Positions 34,487-46,781 are shown, counted from the stretch's first letter. The stretch: DNA of 64,000 nucleotides from an uncultured Collinsella sp. (GCA_902490365.1 CABUDQ010000002.1:1-64000); one strand, 5' to 3'. The notes: generated by a model from the letters alone, not told the origin. Translations and numbers: made by a program.

Positions 34487-35732
34487 CCTCATCAGATACG
34501 AGCTCAAGAAGATGCTCTCAAGGCGCGTCTCGCAGGTCTCTATAGCAGCCGTCCTGGTGTTGGTCGCGGTCATAGCCTTCTTCTACGTAACGTCCCAGTA
34601 CGCCCTCGAACCCAAGGAGATGGGCACCGAATTCGAGGGCACTGCCGCCATCGCCCAGATAAAGGCAAACGCGGAAGCGCTCGCAGGCCCCATCACCGAC
34701 AAGAAGGCCACCGAGGCGCTCCGCGAGTTCAAGGAGTTCGTCGGTCCGGACGGCGAGGTCAAGGAAGAGTACAGAATGGACAGAAAGCCCTACGGGGAAA
34801 AGGCGGACGAGTACTGGGAGTTCAGAGCGAAGAACGGCTCCCTTATGGCGCTGCTGACAAGCCCTTGGATGCAAGACAACCAGATGCCCGTGTCCGCGGT
34901 AGCCACTATCGACACGACTGGCACCGTCGACCTCTACGGACAAGTCCGCTCGAAGATAGTCTCCGAGCTCCACGCGAACGGGGCCCTCTCGTACAACGAC
35001 GAGGAGAGGGCGTTCTGGAGCGAGAAGGCGCAAGGTGTGCACACGCCCATCGAGTACGGATACGCAGGAGGGTGGGCGGAGTTCCTCAACCTCGCCCAGT
35101 TCCTCATATTCGCGATGCTCGCAGTCGTGATAACGTGCGCATCGGTGTTCAACGGGGAGTACCGGGCCAAAACCGACGCCATCCTGCTGTCCACCAAGTT
35201 CGGCAAATCAAGGCTCGGGCGCGCGAAGGCGGCAGCCTCTGTGATCGCGGCAAGCGCCATATACTGGGTCTTCACACTCGTCTTCCTGGCAATACCGCTC
35301 GTCTTCTACGGAGCCGACGGCGCAGGTCTACCCATCCAGATCTGCAACATCACATGCACCTACGGCATAAGCCTGTCAGCCGCCGCCCTCATATGCTGCC
35401 TCGTCGGGTATCTCGCAACCCTCGCCCTCCTTGGGATAGTGCTTGCGCTGTCGGCCAAGGTAGACAGCCCCATGGGAATCCTCGCAGTCGGCGTTGCTCT
35501 CATCTTGATTCCGATCATCGTGCCGACGATGACGAGCAGCATCGCGAACCACATCATCTACCTGTTCCCCTACGACGCACTGAACCCCTTGAACCTCTTC
35601 GACATGGTCTCGTACGCCATAGGCCCTGTCGTGGTCGAGCTCCCCGTGTTCCTCGCTGCTTTCTACCTTCTGCTTTTCGCGGCGGGCATTGTTCTCGCGA
35701 TAAGGACGTTCAAACGCCATCAGGTTGCCTGA
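34479..35732 (+). CDS. ABC-2 type permease
   Basis: This 417-residue membrane subunit has one helix near the N-terminus (about residues 20-40). An extracytoplasmic domain of roughly 160 residues rich in Lys and Glu follows, then five or six more helices, the plan of ABC-2 permeases such as those in lantibiotic immunity or bacitracin-type exporters. The start is GTG at 34479 with AGGAG 7 bases upstream and overlaps the ATPase gene. The open frame continues further upstream, but that part lies inside the ATPase gene. It ends the operon; a terminator follows at 35824. The exported substrate is unknown. Confidence 0.85.
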   Translation: MGSLIRYELKKMLSRRVSQVSIAAVLVLVAVIAFFYVTSQYALEPKEMGTEFEGTAAIAQIKANAEALAGPITDKKATEALREFKEFVGPDGEVKEEYRMDRKPYGEKADEYWEFRAKNGSLMALLTSPWMQDNQMPVSAVATIDTTGTVDLYGQVRSKIVSELHANGALSYNDEERAFWSEKAQGVHTPIEYGYAGGWAEFLNLAQFLIFAMLAVVITCASVFNGEYRAKTDAILLSTKFGKSRLGRAKAAASVIAASAIYWVFTLVFLAIPLVFYGADGAGLPIQICNITCTYGISLSAAALICCLVGYLATLALLGIVLALSAKVDSPMGILAVGVALILIPIIVPTMTSSIANHIIYLFPYDALNPLNLFDMVSYAIGPVVVELPVFLAAFYLLLFAAGIVLAIRTFKRHQVA

Positions 35733-35823
35733 TGATGTCAAGCAGAGCCGTTGCCGCCAAGAATGCATGAATCGGCGAACCTTCGAGTGATTGCGTACCA
35801 TCTGGGCGAAGGTGGATTGTCTG

Positions 35824-35850
35824 AAGGCGGGAGTTAATCCCGCCTTCTTG
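35824..35850 (+). terminator. Intrinsic terminator after the sigma-ABC operon
   Basis: AAGGCGGGA (35824-35832) pairs perfectly with TCCCGCCTT (35838-35846), followed by CTTGTTAT. Confidence 0.8.
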
Positions 35851-36068
35851 TTATCGCGCCGCCGATTTAGCTCGCAACGCCCTGGCCTGCGGGTGCCAGC
35901 CCCGAAATTTACTCCCTCTTTCTGACCTGCGGAAACTCACGTATATCAGGGCGAAATCCTCTCCGATTCGCCTCTGGCTGTTAGGGTTTAGGGCTGAACG
36001 TTGCGCAACTGCGCCCTGGCCCGACCGTAAAACCTCTCTAACTTCTTTCCCCGCCGCCTTCAAACACA
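35851..36068. other. Non-coding stretch between operons
   Basis: Apart from the terminators on each side, the 428-bp gap 35733-36160 shows no gene, tRNA or clear repeat. It may mark the right edge of the accessory segment that starts near 30.6 kb. Confidence 0.4.
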
Positions 36069-36106
36069 AAGCCGGGGTGCCCTCCACATGGAAGGCGCCC
36101 CGGCTT
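36069..36106 (-). terminator. Intrinsic terminator after the transketolase genes
   Basis: AAGCCGGGGTGCC (36069-36081) pairs with GGCGCCCCGGCTT (36094-36106) with one G-T pair. TTTGTGTTTG follows on the minus strand. Confidence 0.85.
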
Positions 36107-36160
36107 ATTCGTTACCCAATGCGAAAAGCGGCTCTCAAGTTAAGGCCAAAGCAGACCGCC

Positions 36161-37102
36161 TTATGCCAAGAACTCCTTGGTGGTTGCCACGATGTTGGCG
36201 GCGTCCAGGCCGTACTTGTGCAGGAGCTCGGCACCCGGGCCGGACTCGCCGAAGGTGTCGTTGACACCGATCTTCTTGAGCGGCGTCGGGCACTGCTCAC
36301 ACAGGACGTCGGCAACGGCGCTGCCCAGGCCACCGATCACAGAGTGCTCCTCGACGGTCACGACGTGGCCGGTCTTGGTGGCGCTCTTGACGATCAGGTC
36401 GGCATCGATGGGCTTGATGGTGTGCATGTTGATGACCTCGGCGTCGATGCCCTCGGCAGCGAGCTGCTCGGCGGCCTCGAGAGCCTCGCCGACCATCAGG
36501 CCGCAGGCGATGATGGTCACATCGGCGCCCTCGCGCATGACAATGCCCTTACCCAACTCGAACTTGTAGGTCTCGGGGTCGTTGATAACCGGCGAGGCCA
36601 AACGGGCGAAGCGCATGTACACCGGACCGTCGCACTCGTAGGCGGCGCGCGTCACGGCGCGGGCCTCCACGTCGTCGGCGGGAACAATTACGGTCATGCC
36701 GGGGATGACGCGCATGAGGGCGATATCCTCGCAGCACTGGTGCGTGGCACCGTCCTCGCCCACCGAGATACCGGCGTGCGTGGCACCGATCTTAACGTTG
36801 AGGTGCGGGTAGCCGATGGAGTTACGAACCTGCTCAAAGGCGCGACCGGCAGCGAACATGGCAAAGGTACTCGCGAAGGCAACACGACCGGTGGTCGCGA
36901 TACCGGCGGCGACGCCCATCAGGTTGCTCTCGGCAATGCCCACATCGAAGAAGCGGTCGGGGCAGGCCGCCTTGAACTTACCGGTCTGCGTGGCGGCGGC
37001 CAGATCGGCGTCGAGGACCACAAAGTCATCGTGCTCGTTGGCGAGCTCGACGAGGGCCTCGCCGTAGCTTACGCGCGTGGCGATTTTCTTGACGTCTGCC
37101 AT
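36161..37102 (-). CDS. Transketolase, C-terminal subunit
   Basis: This 313-residue subunit has the pyrimidine-binding (Pyr) and C-terminal domains of a split transketolase: DLAAATQTGKF, the GIAESNLMGVAAGIATTGRV stretch with the catalytic glutamate, HAGISVGEDGATHQ, and the C-terminal transketolase domain with EEHSVIGGLGSAV. With the N-terminal subunit it binds thiamine diphosphate and moves two-carbon units in the non-oxidative pentose phosphate pathway. The ATG at 37102 is one base from the stop of the upstream subunit gene, with GAGGAG upstream. Split transketolases are common in Gram-positives and archaea, so this is not a broken gene. Confidence 0.95.
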   Translation of the reverse strand: MADVKKIATRVSYGEALVELANEHDDFVVLDADLAAATQTGKFKAACPDRFFDVGIAESNLMGVAAGIATTGRVAFASTFAMFAAGRAFEQVRNSIGYPHLNVKIGATHAGISVGEDGATHQCCEDIALMRVIPGMTVIVPADDVEARAVTRAAYECDGPVYMRFARLASPVINDPETYKFELGKGIVMREGADVTIIACGLMVGEALEAAEQLAAEGIDAEVINMHTIKPIDADLIVKSATKTGHVVTVEEHSVIGGLGSAVADVLCEQCPTPLKKIGVNDTFGESGPGAELLHKYGLDAANIVATTKEFLA

Positions 37103-37103
37103 C

Positions 37104-37934
37104 CTAGAGCTCCTCTCCGGCGGCCGTGAGCTCTGCCATGGCCTGCTCAAACTGTTCATCATTGGGGGCCTTGCCGTGCCAACCAACCTGGTTCTCCATA
37201 AAGGACACGCCCTTGCCCTTCAGGGTCTCGGCGATAATGGCGGTCGGCTGGCCCTTGGTAGCGCGAGCCTCGGCAAAGGCGGCGCGGATCTGATCGAAAT
37301 CGTTGCCGTCGGCAAGCTCCACCACGTGGAACTTAAAGGCGCGGAACTTGTCGGCGAGCGGCATGGGGTCGTTGACCTCCTCGACGGGGCCGTCGATCTG
37401 CAGGCCGTTGTGGTCGACGATCACACAGAGGTTGTCGAGCTGCTGGTTGCCGGCAAACATGGCGGCCTCCCAGACCTGGCCCTCCTCGCTCTCGCCATCG
37501 CCCAGCAGGGCGTACGTGCGATAAGTATCGCCCCAGTGCTTGGCGGCAACGGCCATGCCCACGGCGGCGGAGATGCCCTGGCCGAGCGAACCGGTGGACA
37601 TGTCAACGCCCGGAGTGTCGTTCATGTTGGGATGACCCTGCAGGTGGCTGCCGATGTGGCGCAGCGTCTCAAGATCCTCCTTGGGGAAGAACCCGCGCTC
37701 GGCGAGCACGGCGTACAGGCCCGGAGCGCAATGGCCCTTGGAGAGCACAAAGCGATCGCGGTCGGCCTTGCGGGGATGGGCCGGGTCGACGTTCATTTCC
37801 TCAAAGTACAGATAGGTCATGATGTCGGCAGCGCCGAGCGAACCGCCCGGATGGCCGGACTTGGCAGCGTGCACGCCGGTGACGATGCCCTTCCTTACCT
37901 CGTTGGCAACCTTTTTGAGCTCTTCGTCGCTCAT
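37104..37934 (-). CDS. Transketolase, N-terminal subunit
   Basis: This 276-residue subunit carries the thiamine-diphosphate-binding (PP) domain: SGHPGGSLGAADIMTYLYF, the FVLSKGHCAPGLYA histidine segment, TGSLGQGISAAVGMA, and the GDGESEEGQVWEA...IVDHNGLQIDG motif that binds magnesium and the cofactor. It works as a heterotetramer with the C-terminal subunit encoded next, one base after its stop. The start at 37934 has GGAAGG upstream. The 200 bp before it are AT-rich and probably hold the promoter, but I could not settle on a -10/-35 pair. Confidence 0.95.
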   Translation of the reverse strand: MSDEELKKVANEVRKGIVTGVHAAKSGHPGGSLGAADIMTYLYFEEMNVDPAHPRKADRDRFVLSKGHCAPGLYAVLAERGFFPKEDLETLRHIGSHLQGHPNMNDTPGVDMSTGSLGQGISAAVGMAVAAKHWGDTYRTYALLGDGESEEGQVWEAAMFAGNQQLDNLCVIVDHNGLQIDGPVEEVNDPMPLADKFRAFKFHVVELADGNDFDQIRAAFAEARATKGQPTAIIAETLKGKGVSFMENQVGWHGKAPNDEQFEQAMAELTAAGEEL

Positions 37935-38141
37935 TGTGCCTTCCTTTCATCCTCATTAGACAAAATGCGCACGGCACCGAAGGTAATCCCAACACAGCCG
38001 CAATGCACGTACGTCATTCATTATGCTGGAAACTGATGGCTTTACCAGAGTTTTTATCATTATTTGAACAATTTAGCAGGCAGAACCGCTGATGAAACGG
38101 TTTATCAATGTGAACGTCTTTTGGATGGGACGCGGTCGGCC

Positions 38142-39032
38142 CTACGCGCTAATGTCCTTGAATCCCTCGCCGAAAGCTTCCGTAACGTCGGCGACCGTCA
38201 CAATGGCGTGAGGATCGCGCTCGCGCACGATCGTCTTGAGGGTATTGAGCTCTCGACGGTTCACGATGACCATGATCACCGGCTTCTCGGCACCCGAATA
38301 CATGCCAGTCGCCTTAAACTTGGTACAACCACGACCCAGGCCATACATGATATCGGCAGCGATATCAGGGAACTTGTCCGAGATGATGAGTACCATACGG
38401 CGTTTGTTGCCACCATCGACCACGGCATCGATCACGTAGCCGCTAATGACCATCGAAAGGCCTGCATATAGTGCATTTTCGATTGAAAAGACCGGAGCCG
38501 ACAGCGCGCATACGGCAACATCGATCGCCATGACGGTCGAGCCCACGGGCAGCGAGGTATTACGCGAGATGATTTGGCCAATCGTGTCCGAGCCGCCGGT
38601 GTTGGCGCCGGCGCGCAGCACCATGCCGTAACCGATGCCTGTAATAATGCCGCCCCACATGGCAGGGAGCATCAGGTCCGCATCCGCCAGAGGTGCTACG
38701 AACGGGGCGAACAGATCGGTAAAGAAGCCCAGCAGCACAAAGCCCGTCGCGGTCTGCACCACGTAGAACATGCCGCCCTCGCGCATAACGACCAGCAACA
38801 GCAAGGCGTTCATCACGATCGTCTGAATACCAACGGGAAGCGATATGCCGCGCGATGCGCCGACCGCCTGGATAATGGTGGCAAGGCCCGTAACACCACC
38901 GGCAGCAAGGCCGTTGGGAATCAAAAACAGGTCGGTCGCAATAGCGGCCAGAGCGCACCCCAACATAATCTGGGGCAGGTCGTGAAAGAAGTTCATCGAT
39001 AGAATGCGCTTGATGTCCAGACGATATGCCAT
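38142..39032 (-). CDS. YitT-family membrane protein (DUF161 with C-terminal DUF2179)
   Basis: This 296-residue protein has five or six membrane helices with the family pattern FLIPNGLAAGGVTGLATII, GRAGANTGGSDTI-like sequence (here RAGANTGGSDTIGQIISR) and YVIDAVVDGG. A soluble C-terminal domain of about 85 residues follows (MVLIISDKFPDIAADIM, then VIVNRRELNTLKTIV), which is DUF2179 and probably a ligand-binding ferredoxin-like fold. The function of the family is unknown. The ATG at 39032 follows GGGAGGT. It lies downstream of prfB with terminators between, so it is probably transcribed separately. Confidence 0.9.
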   Translation of the reverse strand: MAYRLDIKRILSMNFFHDLPQIMLGCALAAIATDLFLIPNGLAAGGVTGLATIIQAVGASRGISLPVGIQTIVMNALLLLVVMREGGMFYVVQTATGFVLLGFFTDLFAPFVAPLADADLMLPAMWGGIITGIGYGMVLRAGANTGGSDTIGQIISRNTSLPVGSTVMAIDVAVCALSAPVFSIENALYAGLSMVISGYVIDAVVDGGNKRRMVLIISDKFPDIAADIMYGLGRGCTKFKATGMYSGAEKPVIMVIVNRRELNTLKTIVRERDPHAIVTVADVTEAFGEGFKDISA

Positions 39033-39044
39033 GCTACCTCCCTC

Positions 39045-39072
39045 AAAAAAGCGCACCCAAACGGATGCGCTT
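39045..39072 (-). terminator. Intrinsic terminator after secA-prfB
   Basis: AAGCGCA (39049-39055) pairs with TGCGCTT (39066-39072), with CCC/GG inside. The minus-strand transcript runs into TTTTTT. Two weaker hairpins (39119-39137 and 39140-39162) and the palindrome CATAAACCGGGCGGTTTATG at 39184-39203 also lie in this gap. Confidence 0.75.
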
Positions 39073-39198
39073 CGAACTTCTTGCTGTATTCGATTCTACC
39101 GATTCGCCGAACAAAAACCACCCCTGCGCAGGGTTTGCTTTGGATACAAAACCACCCTGCTCGGAGGGTTTTATCCATTTCCACATAAACCGGGCGGT

Positions 39199-40346
39199 TT
39201 ATGCAGATGGGATCTCTGCGTCAGCGTTGCCAGTGGCCCAGCGATGGTAGCCAATAACAAACGGGTCCAGGTCGCCATCGTCAAGAACTGCCTCGACGTT
39301 GCTGGTCTCAACGCCCGTGCGTAGGTCCTTAACCATCTGATACGGGTAGAGCACGTAGCTGCGGATCTGGTTGCCAAAACCAATCGTGGTTTTGGGTCCG
39401 CGAATCTCATCCAGGGCCTCGGCGCGCTTCTCGAGCTCAATCTCGTACAGGCGAGCCTTGAGGATCTGCATGCACGCGGCCTTGTTCTGGATCTGGCTGC
39501 GCTCGTTTTGGCAGGTAACCACAATGCCGCTGGGAAAATGCGTCACGCGCACGGCGGAGTCGGTGGTGTTGACACCCTGACCGCCCGGGCCGCTCGCGTG
39601 GTACACGTCCACGCGGATGTCATCGGGACTAATCTCGATGTCGATATCATCGGGTAGCACAGGGATGACCTCGACGCCGGCAAACGTGGTCTGGCGGCGC
39701 TTCTTGTCATCGGTGGGGCTAATGCGCACCAGACGGTGGACGCCGGCCTCGGCGCGCAGCATGCCAAACGCGTCCTTGCCCTCGACGGTAAAGGTCGCGC
39801 GGTCGATGCCGATGACCTCGGCCGCGGGACAGTCGTTGATGGTGACCTTCCAGCCGCGACGCTGGCTGTACTTCATGTACATCTTAAAGAGCATAAAGGT
39901 CCAGTCCTGGGCCTCCAGACCACCCTGTCCGGGCTTGATGGTCACAATGGCATCACCGTGATCGAACTCACCGGTAAACCAGCTCGAAAGCTCAAGCTCA
40001 TCGATGGCACGGGCCAGACGCTCAGCCGTGGCTGTAGCCTCCTCGCGAAGGGCGGCGGCGTCGGGGTCATCCCCCATCTCCTCGGCAAGCTCCAGCGCGG
40101 CGCGGGCATCGGAAAGCTCGCCGCGAGCGTTGTCCACGGCAGCGATATCTTCCTTGGTGCGCGCGATTTCCTCCATGGTGGCACGGGCGGCGTCGGCGTC
40201 ATCCCAAAAGCCGGGGGCCACGCTTTTGGCCTCGAGCTCGGTCACGCGCGTGCGCTTTTCGTCCAAGTGGAGATACGACTCGACCTCGCCGAGCCGGTCC
40301 GCAAACGCGTCCAGCTCGGCGGGCGTTACCTCTAAAGCCTCAGCCA

Positions 40347-40347
<1 letters not shown>
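39199..40347 (-). CDS. prfB: Peptide chain release factor 2
   Basis: This 382-residue release factor catalyses peptide release at UGA and UAA codons. The GGQ motif is in HASGPGGQGVNTT. The stop-codon recognition loop reads RISPTDDKKRRQTTFAG, so the usual Ser-Pro-Phe tripeptide is Ser-Pro-Thr here. The codons at about 39719-39727 (AGC CCC ACC in sense) show this directly. No in-frame UGA occurs near codon 25, so the programmed frameshift of many prfB genes is absent. The start overlaps the secA stop by one base (TAATG), so it is coupled to secA. The rest of the protein is normal in length and motifs. Confidence 0.95.
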
Positions 40348-43154
<2,807 letters not shown>

Positions 43155-43285
43155 GTGGTTTTCCTTTTTGGCCATCGCCCACGCCGTGCAGCTGCGGGCG
43201 AGTTAAACACAGATGATTGTACTTTAGCCAAACAAGGCGCGGCCTATACGGTCGACCTCGACCGCCACGTAATAACTATGACCAA

Positions 43286-43383
43286 CCTGCCGCAATGGAA
43301 CAGGTTTATTTTGGCAGGTTTTATCTGAGCAAACGCCGTCTCTCTGCCATTTGGTGCCACGGGGACAGGTTAGCTTGCACCAA
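43286..43383. repeat. Two adjacent palindromes of the GGGACAGGT families
   Basis: CCTGCC...GGCAGG (43286-43318) is close to the repeat at 25903-25935, sharing ACAGGTTTATTTTGG. TTGGTGC...GCACCAA (43351-43383) is close to the one at 351-417, sharing GGGGACAGGT. They fill the 307-bp gap between the secA start and the rpmE terminator; no gene is seen there. Confidence 0.75.
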
Positions 43384-43424
43384 TAAAAAGAAAAGGGCCG
43401 CGCACCCAAATGGATGCACGGCCC
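43384..43424 (-). terminator. Intrinsic terminator after rpmE
   Basis: GGGCCGCGCACCC (43395-43407) pairs with GGATGCACGGCCC (about 43412-43424) with wobble pairs. TTTTCTTTTT follows on the minus strand. Confidence 0.88.
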
Positions 43425-43461
43425 TCATGCCATGAATGCGAGTGATTCCGCGGCGAGCTAT

Positions 43462-43887
43462 TTACTCAGCAGCCTCGGTGGTCTCGGCCTCGGCAGCGGC
43501 CTCATCGACGGGAGCCTCTGCGGGAGCCTCGGCGGCCTGCTTGGCAGCCTCCTCGGCGAACTTAGCGGCACGCTTGGCCTTCTCGGCAGCCTTAGCCTCA
43601 GCGGCGGCCTTGCGAGCGGCCTCGGCCTCAGCAGCCTTGGCGGCCTTGGCAGCCTTGGCCTCCTCAGCCTTCTTGAGCTGGGCGGCAGCGGCGCCACCGA
43701 ACTTGTCGGCGAAGCGCTGGACGCGTCCACCGGTGTCGACGAACTTCTGCTGGCCGGTGTAGAACGGGTGGCACTCGTTGCAAAGCTCGACCTTCATCTC
43801 GGACACGGTAGCGTGCGTCTTGAAGGTGTTGCCGCAGGAGCACGTCACCGTGCACTCGACATACTGGGGATGGATACCCTGCTTCAT
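43462..43887 (-). CDS. rpmE: Ribosomal protein L31 with Ala/Lys/Glu-rich tail
   Basis: The first 70 residues are a zinc-binding L31 of the large ribosomal subunit: [20 protein letters not shown], then [20 protein letters not shown], with four cysteines for zinc. The remaining 70 residues are a highly charged, alanine-rich tail ([20 protein letters not shown] and so on) that should form one long helix, ending in an acidic segment. Typical L31 is 66-90 residues, so the tail doubles the length. The start at 43887 has AGGAG. A terminator follows the gene. Confidence 0.95.
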   Translation of the reverse strand: MKQGIHPQYVECTVTCSCGNTFKTHATVSEMKVELCNECHPFYTGQQKFVDTGGRVQRFADKFGGAAAAQLKKAEEAKAAKAAKAAEAEAARKAAAEAKAAEKAKRAAKFAEEAAKQAAEAPAEAPVDEAAAEAETTEAAE

Positions 43888-44041
43888 GGTAGGACTCCTT
43901 ATTGGTCAGGCGCTGGTTACCGATCAGCGCATAAGGCGTCTTGGTTTCCGACCAAGACAACAAACTCGGCTATGGTACCACGGCGCCGCGCGTCCCACAA
44001 AAGGTTCACGGTCTTTTCGGCACAACACGAGCTGGACCTTA

Positions 44042-44063
44042 AATATCAACTTCATCCGAACAC
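44042..44063. repeat. 22-bp dispersed repeat, copy 2
   Basis: An exact copy of 30571-30592 in the same orientation. It lies between the end of the ABC fusion gene and rpmE, at the left edge of the second accessory segment. Confidence 0.85.
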
Positions 44064-44073
44064 TCCCCCACAT

Positions 44074-45882
44074 TCATCTCTCGTATGTATCGAGGTATTC
44101 CTGCTTGAGCGTCTGCGAGGACGACTCGATCTTTTCCACGAGCGTGCCGGCCTCGATGTAGTAGAACGAGTTGGTGAGGTCTGCCAGGTCGTCGAGTAGA
44201 TGGCTTGAAATGAGCACGCTGCGTCCCCGCGCCACTTCGCTGCGCATCGCGTCGCAGGAGGTTTTCCGTTTTCCCGGATCGAGGCCGTTCAGCGGTTCAT
44301 CGAGGATGAGGTACGGGCAATCGGTCGCTATCGCCATGGCAAGCTTTACCTGCTGCTTCATTCCTGTCGAGAGTTTACGGGTCGGCTTGTCGAGATATGG
44401 GGAGATTCCGAGGGAGTCGCAGAGCGAGTCGATGTCGGCGGCCGATTTCCACGCCTCCCTAACGAAAGCAAGGTGCTCGATGGCCGATAGCGTGGGATAG
44501 AGATCCGCGCCGCCCGAAGAGCTCAGGTAGACGAGTTCTGCAAATTCGGCTGATCGACGTTGGCAGATTCCGTCTGCCGCCAGGCTTCCCGAGCGGATGC
44601 GGGTGGGAAATTGGCCCGACAGCGCTTCAAGAAGGGTGGTTTTCCCCGAGCCGTTGGGAGCGACGAGGCCCGCCGCCGTTCCCGGGCTCAGGAGAAGCGA
44701 CCCGATTGAAAGTACCGTCGTGCTTCCGTATCCCACGCTCGCGTCCAGAAGCTCGAGCCCATGGTGCTTTTTCGCGGGTCCAGGCTGTTTGGGGGAACGT
44801 GTCGCAACGGCGCCGACCGCAAAAAAGACCGCGACGTATGCCAGGGCCACGGCAAGCATCGATGCGCTGCCTGAACCGGAGCCAATGAATTCTGTCGGGA
44901 AGCATCCTACGTAACCCGTTGCCTCGATAGGCGAGAACACGGCCAGCGGCAGGAGATTGAGCGCGGCGCTATGCTCCAGTGCCGAATCGGACAGTAACGG
45001 GAATGCCGGGGCCGCGACAAGCAGCGCGGAGGTAAGGGGGCCCGCGAGGACGCGCCTCGTTGCGGTCGATAGGACGGCGGAGCAAACGGATATCAAGGTT
45101 CCGCCCGCAAGCAGCGCGAGAAGCAGGGTCGTGAAGACGTTTCCCGCGGTCGTGGTGGCAAGCGCGCCGTCATGGAAGAAGGCGATCGGGTACCCAATTT
45201 GCCCGAAGCCGTTTAGGACCAAGGCGTAAATGCCCCCGGGTGCGAGGCCGGCGAGGAGCATCGCGGTCCCCGCGACGATTATCGAAAACACGATCTGAAT
45301 AAGGCGCCGGAATTTGGGCACGGGCGCCTTTGCCGCCAGGGTCCCGGGCCTTGTGGCGCCGAGCGCGAGTATCGACGAGAGAAGGAAGGGGATGAAGGGA
45401 AGGAAAGACGGCGCCGTGGCAATGGCGTAAGGCAGGAAGGAAAGGAATGGCAGGTCGTTTGCGGAGGCCGGGATATCCGTGATGCCGGAGCTGCTCAGGG
45501 CACGGCAATATGCGAGCGCCGCGTCATTGGTCTCTCGGTCTCCCACGATGGATCCGGATTGGAAGCCTTCGCCCATGAGCGCGTAGTAGCTCTCGGCAGA
45601 ATCGAGAAAGGTGGCGTCGGTTTGAGCGGCAAGGGCGGCGTTCGCGTATCTTGCAAGCTCCGCGTCATTTTGCTGCTCTGGCGATAGGTCTGTGCCGTTG
45701 GCCTGGGGTGCGCGCGTATTGAATGCGTCGACAAAGCTCTGCATGCCCTGCTTCATAAAGAAGGGCCCGTAGATGGGTGAATTGAACGCAATGGGGACGG
45801 AAAAGGCTGCAGCGAGAACGAGCGTACAAATCCATACGGCCTTGTCTCTTAGGATCAGTTTGAGAAGAAGTCGACAGTACAT
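44074..45882 (-). CDS. ABC exporter: permease-ATPase fusion
   Basis: This 602-residue protein joins an ABC-2-type permease (about residues 1-370: one N-terminal helix, an extracytoplasmic domain of about 140 residues, then six helices) to an ATPase domain. The ATPase has Walker A APNGSGKTT, signature LSTGMKQQVKLAMA and Walker B LILDEPLNGLDPG. The APNG P-loop is shared with the ATPase at 46036-46776, and the permease part repeats the segment GIYALVLNGFGQIGYPIAFF found twice in the protein at 46782-49004. The three genes are therefore relatives acting in export or self-immunity. The start at 45882 has only a weak AGGTG. Order permease-then-ATPase in one chain is uncommon for this group. Confidence 0.8.
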   Translation of the reverse strand: MYCRLLLKLILRDKAVWICTLVLAAAFSVPIAFNSPIYGPFFMKQGMQSFVDAFNTRAPQANGTDLSPEQQNDAELARYANAALAAQTDATFLDSAESYYALMGEGFQSGSIVGDRETNDAALAYCRALSSSGITDIPASANDLPFLSFLPYAIATAPSFLPFIPFLLSSILALGATRPGTLAAKAPVPKFRRLIQIVFSIIVAGTAMLLAGLAPGGIYALVLNGFGQIGYPIAFFHDGALATTTAGNVFTTLLLALLAGGTLISVCSAVLSTATRRVLAGPLTSALLVAAPAFPLLSDSALEHSAALNLLPLAVFSPIEATGYVGCFPTEFIGSGSGSASMLAVALAYVAVFFAVGAVATRSPKQPGPAKKHHGLELLDASVGYGSTTVLSIGSLLLSPGTAAGLVAPNGSGKTTLLEALSGQFPTRIRSGSLAADGICQRRSAEFAELVYLSSSGGADLYPTLSAIEHLAFVREAWKSAADIDSLCDSLGISPYLDKPTRKLSTGMKQQVKLAMAIATDCPYLILDEPLNGLDPGKRKTSCDAMRSEVARGRSVLISSHLLDDLADLTNSFYYIEAGTLVEKIESSSQTLKQEYLDTYER

Positions 45883-46035
45883 TTAGAAGCACCTACGTTC
45901 CTCAAAGAATTGTTAGATTAAAAGTAACAGACCGGATGAAGATACGTGCGACGGGGGCGAGGCGAATGGCTGAGCGGTATCGATATGCGGGTTCAACGGT
46001 ATCACATTGGCCACATAGATTTTTAACTTGCATTT

Positions 46036-46776
46036 CTACCCGCCCTTTTCGTAGAGTCGCCGATACGTGCTTAGCGCACCCTCGGCGCGTCCGGCAGGCT
46101 TTGCGAAATGGGATCCAGGAGACTTCGGCGCAGCATCATCTTGCGGAATGCTTCTAATGAGCCTCCCATCCTTCAAAAACAGAATCTCATCGCACAGCCT
46201 ATCGACCGAATCCAAGATGTGGGATGACATGATGATGCACGTACCAGAATCGGCCAGCTTCCTGAGAATCTCGGAATGCAAGTCCACCCTGCTGGGGTCG
46301 AGCGCGTTCATGGGCTCATCTAATAGAAGGTACCGCGCGCCCGTCGCATACGCAATCGCCAGGGTAAGCTGCTGCTTCATGCCCTGGCTCAGAGTGCGGA
46401 TCCTCATCTTCGCGAACTCGCCTATCTGCGTTTGTTCCACTATCTCTTCGATATCGCGAGCATGCGGCCACATATCGCAAACCATCTTGAGGTGATCTTC
46501 CGCACGCAATCCGGGATACAGCAGCGTCCCCTCACCAGGTGCATAGAAGATCATAGAACGGACCTCTCTCGCACCCGTACCCTGCACCTCATCCAGAACG
46601 ATGCTCCCGTCCACGCGAGGACCCGGCAAACCTGCCATCGCACGCAGCAACGTCGTCTTTCCATGCCCGTTCGGAGCGACGAGACCGTAGACCGTACCCG
46701 GGGCAAACTCAGCGTTCACCGAATCTACGAGCACCTTCTTTCCATAAGAGATCGTCAGCGTTTGAAGGTCAATCAT
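46036..46776 (-). CDS. ABC transporter ATP-binding protein
   Basis: This 246-residue ATPase has Walker A APNGHGKTT, signature LSQGMKQQLTLAIA, Walker B LLLDEPMNALDPS and the SSHILDSVDRLCDE switch. GGGG lies 8 bases before the ATG at 46776; another ATG three codons upstream overlaps this site. It starts within a few bases of the stop of the large permease gene, so the two are translated together. The C-terminal 40 residues are extra and hydrophilic. It should power the tandem permease encoded upstream, probably in antimicrobial peptide export or immunity; the substrate is not shown by sequence. Confidence 0.9.
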   Translation of the reverse strand: MIDLQTLTISYGKKVLVDSVNAEFAPGTVYGLVAPNGHGKTTLLRAMAGLPGPRVDGSIVLDEVQGTGAREVRSMIFYAPGEGTLLYPGLRAEDHLKMVCDMWPHARDIEEIVEQTQIGEFAKMRIRTLSQGMKQQLTLAIAYATGARYLLLDEPMNALDPSRVDLHSEILRKLADSGTCIIMSSHILDSVDRLCDEILFLKDGRLIRSIPQDDAAPKSPGSHFAKPAGRAEGALSTYRRLYEKGG

Positions 46777-46781
46777 CGAGA

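Noticed and set aside
36161..37934. Transketolase as a gene broken into two pieces
   Set aside because: Two-subunit transketolases are normal in many bacteria. The cut falls exactly between domains, and the second gene has its own ribosome site.
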